64,000 nucleotides of DNA, taken from positions 186,001 to 250,000 of the forward strand of contig CAWJXA010000008.1 in NCBI GenBank assembly GCA_963846715.1. The letters are read 5' to 3'. Source of the DNA: Bog-257 sp963846715. GTDB taxonomy: Bacteria; Acidobacteriota; Terriglobia; Terriglobales; Acidobacteriaceae. Shown here piece by piece: positions 34,485 to 45,864 of this stretch. The translations under genes were made by a program, and so were the position numbers. The number at the start of each line of letters is the position of its first letter. Position 1 is the stretch's first letter. Below the pieces are notes generated by a model. It ran no database searches. It was not told where the DNA came from and worked only from the letters and a program-made list of their open reading frames with translations.

Positions 34485-36817
34485 ATGGCAAGGAAAGAGC
34501 AGTATCGGATTCGGATTTTTCGGTGTCTGGCTGCGCAGGTTTCCGAGACAGGAGCAAGAACGAGGTTCACCCGTTCTTCCAGCATTGTGGTTGCTTTCCT
34601 GATCGTTTGCTTGCATACAGTCTTGGCACAACCGCCTCCCCCGGTGTCTTTTCTGGCGGCGGTGAACTACGGCGTGGGGTCAAATCCTTACCCTTTGGCG
34701 GTGGGGGACTTCAACGGCGACGGCAAGCCCGACCTGGCGGTGGCAAACGCTGACGGCAACGACGTGAGCGTGCTGCTGGGCAACGGCGACGGCACCTTCC
34801 AGGCGGCGGTGAACTACGGCGCGGGCGCACGGCCCGTACTCGGTGGCGGTGGGCGACTTCAACGGCGACGGCAAGCCCGACCTGGCCGTGGCCAACGCCG
34901 GCAGCAACAACGTGAGCGTGCTGCTGGGCAACGGCGACGGCACCTTCCAGGCCGGCGGTGAACTACGCCGCGGGCTCAGCTCCCGACTCGGTGGCGGTGG
35001 CGGACTTCAACGGCGACGGCAAGCTCGACCTGGTCGTGGCCAATGACGGCAGCAACGACGTGAGCGTGCTGCTGGGCAACGGCGACGGCACCTTCCAGCC
35101 GGCGGCGAACTACGCGCGTGGGCGCAGATCCCATCTCGGTGGCGGTGGGCGACTTCAACGGCGACGGCAAGCCCGACCTGGCGGTGGCCAACGTAGTAGC
35201 GGCAACGTGAGCGTGCTGCTGGGCAACGGCGACGGCACCTTCCAGGCGCAGTCGAACTTCGCCGCGGGCACATCTCCGCGCTCGGTGGCGGTGGGGGACT
35301 TCAACGGCGACGGCAAGCTCGACCTGGCGGTGGCCAATGCCGATAGCAACAACGTGAGCGTGCTGCTGGGCAACGGCAACGGCACCTTCCAGGCGGCGGT
35401 GACCTACGCCGCGCGGACTGACATCCGTACTCGGTGGCGGTGGCGGACTTCAACGGCGACGGCAAGCCCGACCTGGCCGTGGCCAACTACTAGCAACAAC
35501 GTGAGCGTGCTGCTGGGCAACGGCGACGGCACCTTCCAGGCGGCGGTGAACTACGCCGCGGGCACGAATCCCATCTCGGTAGCGGTGGGGGACTTCAACG
35601 GCGACGGCAAGCCCGACTTGGCGGTGGCAAACGACAGTAGCGACAACGTATCAATATTGCTGAATGCCACGGCTTACTCGGAAGCGGCGATAGTGGAGAG
35701 CCCGGCTCCCAATTCCACTTTGAGCGGCGCTTCGGTGACCTTCCAGTGGACACCCAGCGACGAAGCCTCAGCATATTGGATTGATGTAGGTTCTGTGCCG
35801 GGCGGCAATCAGTATTACCATTCGGGGAGCCTCAGCACGAGTACGCGCTCGGCCACGATAAGCGGCTTGCCAATCGACGGCAGCACAATCTACGCAACCA
35901 TGTACTCGCTGATCAGCGGTCAGTGGGTGCACAACTCCTACATCTACACTGCCTACAACAGCGCCTCCGGGAAAGGCGTGATCACGTCGCCGGTTCCGGA
36001 CTCGACCCTGAGCGGCAGCAGCGCGACCTTCCACTGGACAGCCGGCTTTGGCGCTACGGCGTACTGGCTCGATGCGGGAAGCTCTCCGGGCGGCAATCAG
36101 TATTATCAGTCGGGCAATCTGGGCAACGCGCTGACGACTACCTTCAATGGCCTACCAACCAATAGCAGCACAGTGTACGTGACCCTGTACTCGCTGGCGG
36201 GAGGACAGTGGTTGAGCAATGCCTACACTTACACGGCGTTTAGCGCGAGCGGAGCGCAGGGTGTGATCACCACTCCGACCCCGGGCTCGACCTTTAATGG
36301 CAGCAGCGTGACCTTCGACTGGACGGCGGGCGCAGGTGCGTCGGCCTACTGGCTGGACGTGGGGAGCAGCCCAGGCGGCAACCAGTACTACCAGTCGGGG
36401 AACTTGGGCACCGTGCTCACGGTCGCGGTCAACGGACTGCCAACGGACGGCAGCACGGTGTACGTGACGCTGTGGTCCTTGGTGAATGGTCAGTGGTTGA
36501 ACAACGCTTACACCTACACGGCGTTCAACGCAGCGGCGGCACTCGGGATCATAGAGATGCCGACTCCGGGATCGACACTGAGCGGCTATGTCGCCACCTT
36601 CACCTGGAGCGCGGGCTCAGGTGCTACAGCGTATTGGATGGACGTGGGGAGCAGTCCGGGGGGCAACAATTACTATCAGTCTGGGAATCTAGGCAATGTG
36701 CTGACCACGACGGTGTTTAGTTTGCCGGCGGATGGCAGCACCATCTACGTGACGCTGTGGTCCTTGGTGAATGGTCAGTGGTTGAACAACGCCTACACCT
36801 ATACTTCGGGTTCGTAA
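34485..36817 (+). CDS. Exported FG-GAP (VCBS) repeat protein with four Ig-like repeats, frame-broken
   Basis: Starts MARKEQYRIRIF with AAGGAG upstream; a hydrophobic segment near residues 35-50 is a signal peptide. Then come about seven FG-GAP blades of about 57 residues, each with SVAVGDFNGDGKPDLAVAN and VSVLLGNGDGTFQ; the DFNGDGKPD loop binds calcium and the blades form a beta-propeller. Four Ig-like repeats of about 95 residues follow (starting near 35690, 35977, 36262 and 36547), each with a YWLDVGSSPGGNQYY-type core. As read, the frame breaks near 34835, 34955, 35115, 35195, 35425 and 35490, always within the near-identical blades. This probably reflects assembly error. It is likely a large surface or adhesive protein. 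Confidence 0.75.
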
Positions 36818-36868
36818 GATAGGAGATGATTCATCGCCGCGGCTTCCGAGCAGCGACGGCTTTCCTGA

Positions 36869-36898
36869 GGGCACGGATTCCGATCCGTGCCCGTTTTG
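36869..36898 (+). terminator. Rho-independent terminator of the FG-GAP gene
   Basis: A perfect 10-bp stem (GGGCACGGAT / ATCCGTGCCC) with TCCG loop, followed by GTTTTGTG, 52 bases after the stop. Confidence 0.8.
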
Positions 36899-37098
36899 TG
36901 GGAACTTAACCGAAGTGAGGGTCATTGGAACGAGTGACCATTGTTGGCGTAACATCGCCATTTCACAAGTAGCGTCTCCGGTCCGTTCTTGTCCCGGCTG
37001 AAACTCTCCTGGATCGAGCAGGTCGGGCAAGTACCTTCGTCACAATCATGCGTGAGCCTGTGATCGCAAACTCTCGCGGCCTCAGCCGTCCTGCTGGT

Positions 37099-37104
37099 TA
37101 TAAT
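37099..37104 (+). promoter_or_regulatory. Consensus -10 box of the carboxylase gene
   Basis: TATAAT, only seven bases before the ATG at 37112. Transcription would begin within about a base of the start codon, so the mRNA may be leaderless. No good -35 is seen. Confidence 0.45.
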
Positions 37105-37111
37105 CCCTCCC

Positions 37112-38665
<1,554 letters not shown>

Positions 38666-38703
38666 ACTTTGTACCTGCGGATATCTGGGTGTCTCATCTA
38701 GTC

Positions 38704-38709
38704 TAGAAT
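38704..38709 (+). promoter_or_regulatory. -10-like box before the NTase gene
   Basis: TAGAAT ends nine bases before the ATG at 38719, again suggesting a leaderless or near-leaderless transcript. No clear -35. Confidence 0.35.
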
Positions 38710-38718
38710 CGATGGTTC

Positions 38719-39791
38719 ATGCAAACAGGTTCCTTAACTACTCTATTTAGCCAACTGGGCATCCGGTGTTCCCATATTGATTCCGCTATCAAGAGGGCCC
38801 GTGAAACGAGAGCAGATATTGAAGCCGCGCTATCGCAGAATCTCGCTCAGTGGATCTCGCTGGATACCAGTCTGGTTGTCTTTGGCTCTCTGGCTCGTAA
38901 TGAGTTTACTCAGGGAAGTGACGTCGATTGGACCTATCTTATCGACGGTCAAGCGAACTCAGATCATTTAACGATTTCAAGGACCGTCTCTGAGATCCTT
39001 GGAGCCCGATTCAAGAGTCCGAATCAACAAGGTGCATTCGCCGGGATGGTATTCAGCCACGACCTCATCCACCAGATTGGCGGCCAAGAGGATTCCAACA
39101 GAAACATGACGCAACGAATGCTGTTGCTGTTGGAATCCGTAGCCATCGGAGAGAAAGCCCAAGAGGCTTACGAGAGAGTCATGACAGGGATCATAAGTAG
39201 ATATGTCGAGGAGAGTTCAAGGCTTTTGACTGCCGATGACAGTCGATATAAAGTTCCAAGATTCTTGCTTAATGACTTTGCCCGATTTTGGCGGACAATG
39301 GCAGTGGACTTTGCCAGTAAGCAGCGCGACCGGGGCGGCACAGGCTGGGGTCTGCGGAATCTGAAATTGCGCATGTCCCGCAAACTGCTGTTCGCTTCGG
39401 GCCTCCTGACCTGCTTTAACGCAAGTGTGGATTCGGAAGCCAATCCACTTAAGTCCGCTGGGAGCGACGAATTGCGAGCTTATCTGATTCGATATCTGAG
39501 AGATCAATTTCGCCTGAGTCCTCTTGAGACTGTTGGAAATGCAATACTTCTTTATCGAGTACCGCAAGAAACCGGAGCTAAGCTCTTTGGTTCGTATGAC
39601 GAGTTCCTAGGGATGCTCGACGACGATAGCACTCGTAAGAGACTTGACACCCTCCGGGCGGAAAATGCGACAGGGACGCAACATTTAAGCGAGTCCGGGA
39701 AATCAGCCGGCAGTTTCAGGCTGCGCTCGATTCAATATTCTTTGAAAACGAACTGATTGGGCCACTTACTAAAAAATACGGGGTCTTTTGA
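38719..39791 (+). CDS. Nucleotidyltransferase-domain protein (GlnD/DUF294-like), one frame break
   Basis: About 357 residues after correcting one break. The Pol-beta-type NTase motif is VVFGSLARNEFTQGSDVDW: G56-S57, then D68 and D70 as metal ligands. IGGQEDSNRNMTQRMLLLLES and VPRFLLNDFARFW follow, which resemble the regions after the NTase core of GlnD-like/DUF294 proteins. The frame as read stops at 39756. A 1-base deletion near 39668 puts the true end, IFFENELIGPLTKKYGVF, in another frame with its stop at 39789-39791. That stop overlaps the next ATG. The DNA is visibly AT-richer than its neighbours, suggesting transfer. Substrate unknown. Confidence 0.78.
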
Positions 39792-40549
39792 TGAGATCAA
39801 TTGGGTTTTCGACGGAGCTTTGGCACTGGGAGACTTCCGCTCCGCATTGGCGATGCTGCGAAACAAGCCTGAGGTCGATGCGGTTGAGCTCTCAGCATTG
39901 CGGGAGCAGGAGCTGATTCCCCTCATAGCGGCGCTCCCGAGTCTCGACTTGCGGCATTTCAGGCACGTTTCTTTCCATGCTCCCAGTGCGATGAGTGGCG
40001 ACTTTGAGGCAGTAGCGACGAAAAAATTAGAGAAAGTTGCTAGCAGAAAGTGGCTGATAGTTGTTCACCCAGACGTAATTACAAAACCCGATTTGTGGAA
40101 GTGCCTGGGAGAGCACCTCTGCGTGGAGAATATGGACAAACGCAAGCCGATCGGCCAAACGGCCGATCAACTTCAGCTAGTCTTCGAAAAGTTGCCGTCC
40201 TCCTCCTTCTGTTTTGATTTGGGCCATGCGAGGCAAGTTGACCCAACAATGACAGAGGCTTTCATGATTCTGCATCGGTTCCGAAGCAGACTCAGACAGC
40301 TTCACGTAAGCGAAGTGACTTCAGACAGCCGGCATGGGAGAGCTAACTCTTGAAGCGTCGTTGGCATTCAGGAGACTGGCTTCGGTCATTCCCGACGACG
40401 TTCCTGCGATCATCGAGAGTCGCGTACCCAAGCCGGACATCGATAGAGAGGTTCGGCTGGTAAGGGATCTGTTTGATGGCGGAACAAGCGATACCTCGTT
40501 GACTATGGGGACGAGCATTCCGCACGCGGTCGGCACGCCCGCAACCTAG
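39791..40549 (+). CDS. Xylose-isomerase-like TIM-barrel protein, two frame breaks
   Basis: About 252 residues after correction. From ATG 39791 it begins MRSIGFST, then GALALGDFRSALAMLR in the next frame (one G missing near 39815). The metal-ligand series of the AP-endonuclease-2/sugar isomerase barrel is visible: H in SFHAPS, E in LCVENMDKR, D and H in CFDLGHARQ, H in RQLHVSEV, E in AIIESRV. A second break near 40338 (an extra G after CGGCAT) leads to GELTLEASLAFRRLASVI. TGATG overlap with the NTase gene implies one operon. It may be a sugar-phosphate isomerase, epimerase or a nuclease; I cannot say which. AT-rich like its partner. Confidence 0.72.
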
Positions 40550-40580
40550 TTCCCTCAAACACGATCATCAGATTCTAGAT

Positions 40581-41970
40581 TCATTCCCCCGCCACCGTCA
40601 TGCCATCAATTCTCAGCGTGGGCGATGCGATGGCGCCGCGGAATTCGAGGTCGTTGCCGATCTCGGCGATGTTGAAGAACATGTCTTTCAAGTTGCCGGC
40701 GACGGTGATCTCTTCCACCGGATAAGTCAGTTCGCCGTTCTCGATCCACAGTCCGCTGGCGCCGCGAGAGAAGTCGCCGGTCACCAGGTTCACGCCGAAG
40801 CCCAGGAACTCCGTGACGAACAAACCTTCCTTGATGTCGGCAATGATTTCCTTCAGGCTCTTGGCGCCCGGCTGGAGAAAGAAGTTGCCGGGACCAATGC
40901 CCGGCGTTCCCGCCAGCCCGCGCGAGGCGTTGCCGGTGGTCTGCAGATTCAAGCTTCTTTGCGGTGTAGGTGTTCAGCAGGTAGGACTTCAGCACGCCGT
41001 TCTCGACCACGACGGTCTTGCGGCTGGGCACGCCTTCCGAGTCGAACGGACTGGTACCAAAACCGCCGCGCATGGTGCCGTCGTCGATGACATTGATGTT
41101 GTCGCCCGCAATCTTTTCGTTCAGCTTGCCGGTGAGGAACGACGCGCCGCGATAGATGGAGTCGCCGTTGACCGCTTCGAAGATGTGGCCGACCAGCGCT
41201 CCCGCCACGGTATGCTCGAAAACGATAGGAACTTTGGCGGTCTTGACCTTCCGCGCTCCGATGCGCCGCAGGGTGCGCTGCGCTGCGATCTTGCCGACCT
41301 CCTCCGGCGACTCCAGCTTCTTCAGCGTCATCGCGACGGAATACCAGTAGTCGCGCTGCATCGACGAGCCCTCTACCTGCGCGATGGGCACTGCCGAAAC
41401 CGAGCAGTACGAGCGGGAGTAGTCGCCGATGAACCCATTCGAGTTGGCCAACACTTTGTAGCCGATGGCCGCATCGAAGGTGCCACCCTCGGAGTTGACG
41501 ATGCGCGGGTCGGCTTCGAGCGACGCTTTCTCGGCGCGGCGCGCATAGTCGATGCGATCAGCGGTCGAGAGCGAGTAGACGTCATCGTTGTAGAGGTCGA
41601 GGTCGCCCTCCAGTTTGCCGAGTTGCGACGGTTCCGGAATTCCGGCGAAGGGATCCTCGCTCGTGATCTTGGCCAGTGCGAGCGCCGAGTCGACCAACTG
41701 CTTCACGCCTTCGGAGGTGAGGTCACTGGAGTAGGTGCTGGCGGCGCGCTGTCCGAAGAAGACGCGCACCCCGATGGCCTTGGAGCCGGACTCTTTCAGG
41801 GTCTCGACTTCGCCGAGACGGACGACTGTGGAGAACTCGCTGCCATCCATGGCGACGGCTTCGGCGGCGGTGGCTCCGCCCTGCATGGCGCGGCGGACCA
41901 CGTCGGCCGCAATTTGCTTCAGGTCGGTGGAGGCGGCTTGAGTTGCGACTTCCTGGGTAGAAGTATTCAT
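40581..41970 (-). CDS. TldE/PmbA-type metalloprotease subunit, one 1-base insertion
   Basis: About 463 residues after correction. The TldD/TldE pair forms a heteromeric protease that degrades unfolded or modified peptides. Seen: GVRVFFGQRAASTYSSDL, FEHTVAGALVGHIFEAVNGDSIYR, and SYLLNTYTAKKL, then in the next frame NLQTTGNASRGLAGTPGIG and the C-terminal FRGAIASPTLRIDGMTVAGE. The break is near 40957 (an extra T in AAGCTTGAATCTG). The HExxxH of TldD is absent, which marks this as the TldE (PmbA) partner. It follows tldD on the same strand after 229 bases. Confidence 0.87.
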
Positions 41971-42022
41971 AAGATAAGTTCGTTCTTTCGTAGTCCCACT
42001 CTGTGGGGCATCAAAACCAAAT

Positions 42023-42192
42023 TAACCGCGGATTTCGCGGATCAGAAGAGGCAACCGCGGATTTCACGGATAACGCGGATCAGAAATAAGCAATGAACAA
42101 AAGCACGGTTAGAAGATGATGTATCTACTGACGAAACCCCTGTTTTCTTTACTTAATTCTTATCCGTGCGATCCGTGTAATCCGCGGTTGCC
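42023..42192. repeat. Dispersed repeat family B, copy 2
   Basis: Left arms: AACCGCGGATTTCGCGGATC and CAACCGCGGATTTCACGG, followed by ATAACGCGGATC. Right arm (42160-42192): ATCCGTGCGATCCGTGTAAT then CCGCGGTTG. Sits between tldD and tldE. Confidence 0.75.
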
Positions 42193-42199
42193 CTTGCCT

Positions 42200-43627
42200 T
42201 TACCCGCCGGTGCCGCCGACCGTCAGCCGGTCCACCTTCAGGGTTGGAATGCCCACGCCGACCGGCACCGACTGTCCGTCCTTGCCGCAGGTTCCAACGC
42301 CTTCGTCGAGTTGCAGATCGTTGCCCACCATGGAAACTTTGGTCAGCACGTCTGGCCCATTGCCGATGAGCGTAGCGTTCTTCAGCGGCGAAGTAATGAC
42401 GCCATTCTCGATCAAGTATGCTTCCGATGCCGAGAAAACAAACTTGCCGTTGGTGATGTCGACTTGTCCGCCGCCAAAGTTTGCCGCATACACGCCGTAT
42501 TTCACCGACTTGATAATGTCCTCGGGCGAGTCCTGCCCGGCCAGCATGTACGTGTTGGTCATACGCGGCATGGGAATGTGCTGATAGCTCTCGCGCCGTC
42601 CATTGCCGGTGTTGGGAATGCCCATCAGGCGCGACGACAACTTGTCGGAAAGATAACGTTTCAGAATGCCGTTTTCGATGAGCACCGTGTTCTCAGTCTG
42701 GTTGCCTTCGTCGTCTACATTGAGCGAACCGCGGCGTCCCTCCATGGTGCCGTTATCCACCACAGTGCATTTGTCACTGGCGACGCGCTGGCCCATCATT
42801 CCGGAAAACGCAGAGGTCTTCTTGCGATTGAAGTCGGCTTCGAGTCCGTGGCCAATCGCTTCATGCAGCAGAATTCCGGGCCAGCCCGGACCGAGCACCA
42901 CTTCCATCTCGCCAGCCGGAGCTTCGCGCGCGTCAAGCTGAATGATGGCCTGTCGTGCCGCTTCCTTGGCGAAGTGCTCTGGCGATGCGTCTCCCTGGAA
43001 GTATTCCAGAGGCACACGTCCACCGCCGCCAGCCGTGCCACGCGCGGAGCCCGAAATCTCGTCCTTGGCGATGCAGAAGACGCTCATCCGCGCCATCGGT
43101 TGAGCATCCTCGGCGAAGCTGCCGTCAGAACCAATCACCAGAATGCGCCGCAGATCGTCGGCATAACTCACACGTACTTCATGGATTCGCGGATCGTAGG
43201 CGCGCGCCGCTTTGTCGGCACGCTGCACCAGGTCAACTTTGGCCAGCACGTCGGCCTCCACCGAAGGCAGCGGCACCGGATAAAGGTTGTGGGCGGGCTT
43301 GTCCGTAAGCCCAACTACCGGTTGCTTTGCCGGACCGCTGGCGATGAGGGCTGCGGTCTTAGCGGCGTGCAGCAGGCGCTCCGGCGAGAGGTCGTCGGTG
43401 TAAGCGTAACCGGTGCGTTCCCCGGACAGTACGCGTACTCCGCAACCTACCGAAATGCCCTGGGTGGCAGACTTCACCATGCTCTCGTCGAGGGAAACCG
43501 AGGTGGAAGTTTCGTATTCAAAATAGAGGTCGGCGAAGTCGCCGCCGGCCGAAAGCGCCGCGGAGAGGTAGCGTTCCACATCGGCTTGCGCCAGGCCGTA
43601 ACGATCGAAAAAGAATTTCTTGTCCAT
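42200..43627 (-). CDS. tldD: TldD-type metalloprotease subunit
   Basis: 475 residues from ATG 43627 (MDKKFFFDRYGLAQ), with AAGGTG about eight bases before it; the frame is open 54 codons further up without family match. The zinc site is HEAIGH at 255-260 in GILLHEAIGHGLEADF. Further marks are EGRRGSLNVDDEGNQTENT and a Gly-rich C-terminus. With TldE it makes the TldD/TldE protease, which in E. coli matures microcin B17 and degrades CcdA. Intact, unlike its partner. Confidence 0.93.
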   Translation of the reverse strand: MDKKFFFDRYGLAQADVERYLSAALSAGGDFADLYFEYETSTSVSLDESMVKSATQGISVGCGVRVLSGERTGYAYTDDLSPERLLHAAKTAALIASGPAKQPVVGLTDKPAHNLYPVPLPSVEADVLAKVDLVQRADKAARAYDPRIHEVRVSYADDLRRILVIGSDGSFAEDAQPMARMSVFCIAKDEISGSARGTAGGGGRVPLEYFQGDASPEHFAKEAARQAIIQLDAREAPAGEMEVVLGPGWPGILLHEAIGHGLEADFNRKKTSAFSGMMGQRVASDKCTVVDNGTMEGRRGSLNVDDEGNQTENTVLIENGILKRYLSDKLSSRLMGIPNTGNGRRESYQHIPMPRMTNTYMLAGQDSPEDIIKSVKYGVYAANFGGGQVDITNGKFVFSASEAYLIENGVITSPLKNATLIGNGPDVLTKVSMVGNDLQLDEGVGTCGKDGQSVPVGVGIPTLKVDRLTVGGTGG

Positions 43628-43772
43628 AATCACCTTAATTGGATGTCCGGTGGCCGCAGAAGAAGCGGGCTGAAGGCCAGGACCTGAACCTTCGATTATC
43701 ACACACGGCTGTGCGCTGCGAGAGTGCAGGTTTTTCGAGGTTGGACTACGCTTTCGATGAAACCCGCTCCCC

Positions 43773-45309
43773 ATGCCGAACGGCGCCATATCGCCGAAGT
43801 ATCTGGCTCAGGTCCTGGAGCAATTCCTGGCCGACGCTCCCCACTCTGTAGCCATTGAAGATGACGAGTTGCTGTTTGAATTCGCCACCGCAAAGTATTC
43901 CGTCTCCGGCGAAGGCAAGTGCGTGCTGCATCTGTGGTCGGAAGAGCGCAACGCCGTGCGCCGCGTCCTCAGCGTGGAAGAGAAAGGCCGCAGCCTGCGG
44001 CTTAAGGTGTTGCGCTTCGGGCAGACGCAACCCAGTACCCTGGAAATCTGCGCCGACCACGACCGGCGCAAGGGAGCCGCCAAGCAAATGGCCCGCAGCC
44101 AGTATCAGCGTCTTCTGGAGCGGGTGTTGCGGCGTGAGTATCCCGGAATGAAGGTTGAGCAATTGAGCGGCAGCCCTGACCTGGAACACTCGCTCAGTCC
44201 GGTATACACCCGCGCCGTGCTGCGGGCCGGCCAATCTGCGTTTGCGGTACTAGGCGTCAACGCCGAGGAAACGCAGTCTTGCGTGGATGCAGTGCTCACC
44301 TTCGGCATTCTTTGGATGGATTATCAGCGGCAGCAGCTTGCCGGCCGAGCTCACATAGAAGGGTTGAAGCTTTTCTTGCCACCCGGGCGCTCGGAAATTG
44401 TGCGTCAGCGCGCAGCGCATCTTCATCCCGAGGCCGCCAAGTGGCAGCTGTACGAACTTGAGGAACGCTCTGAACTCTGCGCTCCCCTGGACCTCGCCGA
44501 TACCGGCAACATTATCACCCGGTTGGCGCGTGCGGTGGACGTGGAGGGTGCGCGACGAGCGCTTTGCGGCTTCCATTGCACGCATTCGCGCGCTGGCGCC
44601 GGCGGCGGAGATCACGGTGGAGTCGGCCTCCGAAATCGTGTTCCGGCTATTCGGCTTGGAATTCGCTCGGGCGTGCCTGGCTCCGGTTTCGGGGTCGTTC
44701 CGCAATTCGGAGTCGATTCTTTTCGGAATCGGGTCTGCGGAGTATGTGCTCGACGAAAGCACCCAAGCGCTGTTTGGCGAACTGGTGCAGGGCATCCTGG
44801 AGCAGCGCCACGCCGACGGCTCACCCACCAATCTCTTCTTCCGTCTGGCCCCCGAGCGCTGGCTGGAAACCCTGATCACGCGCGAGGTTCAGGTCATCGA
44901 CGAGCGGCTGGATGGCCGCTTCGTATACTCGCAAGTGCCGGCCTTCGCGGCCTCCGATCGCGCCATGCTTGACGTGCTTACCTGCACGCTCGACGGAAGG
45001 CTCGCCATCCTGGAACTGAAGGCCAACGAGGACATCCACCTGCCGCTACAAGGCTTGGACTACTGGGCGCGGGTGCGCTGGCATCAGCAGCACAGTGAGT
45101 TTGCCCGCAACGGTTACTTCGCCGGACGCGAACTGTCCAGCGCGCCGCCCCTGTTGTTCCTGGTGGCTCCGGCGTTGCGGGTACATCCCGCCACCGATGT
45201 GGTGCTGCGCTACCTCTCGCCGCGAATTGAGTGGACCCTGGTGCAGATGGATGAGCGCTGGAGACAGGGCGTGCGGGTGGTGAATAAGAAACACCCTGGA
45301 AAAAACTGA
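43773..45309 (+). CDS. Unknown protein with a C-terminal PD-(D/E)XK-like domain, one frame break
   Basis: About 511 residues after joining frames near 44554, where an extra G splits DVE from VRDERFAASIARIRAL. The N-part (about 1-250) has no family I recognise. The C-terminal part contains LDVLTCTLDGRLAILELKAN followed by QGLDYWARV: D...ExK...Q/DY, the pattern of PD-(D/E)XK nuclease folds. ATG 43773 is 145 bases from the divergent tldD. It ends within two bases of the family B arm at 45309. GC is like the genome. A nucleic-acid role is an inference from the fold pattern only. Confidence 0.65.
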
Positions 45310-45844
45310 ACCGCGGATTGAAATCTGTTAACCACGGATTTCCACGGATGAACACGGATTAATTGAGGACGTGATGAACTCGACCTGTACTGACCTGTTG
45401 AATGCTTCGAATAGAAGTTCGCCACGGGATAAGCTAAAACACGCCGATGTCACCGATGCCGTCATCGGCGCCTTTTACGACGTGTACAACGAACTTGGGC
45501 ACGGATTTCTGGAGTCGGTATATCGCGACGCCCTGGGTTTTGCCTTGGAGTCCAAAGGAATCCGGGTCGATCGCGAAAGGGCAGTCCAAGTGAGATTCCG
45601 GGGCCGGGTGGTAGGAATTTTCCGCACCGATCTCGTTGCGCAGAATTCAGTGATAGTGGAACTAAAATGCGCGCGGACGATTGACCACACGCACGAAGCT
45701 CAGTTGCTGAACTATCTGAAGGCTACTGAATTCGAGGTCGGATTGCTCCTCAACTTCGGCATTCGCCCTCAGTTTCGCCGAATGCTTCTGGACAATGATC
45801 AAAAGAAAATCCGTGTCAATCCGTGTCAATCCGTGGTTGATTAG
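45309..45844. repeat. Family B repeat with arms flanking a gene, copy 3
   Basis: Left arms, from 45309: AACCGCGGATTGAAATCTG and TTAACCACGGATTTCCACGG, ending ATGAACACGGATTAA at 45362. Right arm (45808-45842): AATCCGTGTCAATCCGTGTC and AATCCGTGGTTGATT. The gap of about 445 bases between the arms is filled by the GxxExxY gene; in other copies the gap is 0-180 bases. Confidence 0.75.
45374..45844 (+). CDS. GxxExxY-family protein (PD-(D/E)XK superfamily)
   Basis: 156 residues from ATG 45374 (GAGG upstream). The naming motif is G44-F-L-E47-S-V-Y50 in ELGHGFLESVYRDAL. D86 in FRTDLVAQ, E96 and K98 in VIVELKCA, and Q110 complete a PD-(D/E)XK-type active site. Family members are widespread, of unknown role, and often multicopy. 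The last 12 residues (KIRVNPCQSVVD) are encoded by the right arm of a family B repeat, and the left arm ends 12 bases before the start. So the gene sits exactly inside a repeat copy and may have travelled with it. Confidence 0.88.
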   Translation: MNSTCTDLLNASNRSSPRDKLKHADVTDAVIGAFYDVYNELGHGFLESVYRDALGFALESKGIRVDRERAVQVRFRGRVVGIFRTDLVAQNSVIVELKCARTIDHTHEAQLLNYLKATEFEVGLLLNFGIRPQFRRMLLDNDQKKIRVNPCQSVVD

Positions 45845-45864
45845 GTTTTCGTGGTTGATTTGCC

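Noticed and set aside
34660..35680. Regular repeats resembling a CRISPR array
   Set aside because: They are in-frame FG-GAP blades of a protein, with no uniform spacer and no cas genes.
38719..40549. CBASS-type defence operon
   Set aside because: The NTase resembles GlnD/DUF294 rather than cGAS-like enzymes, and no effector gene is next to it.
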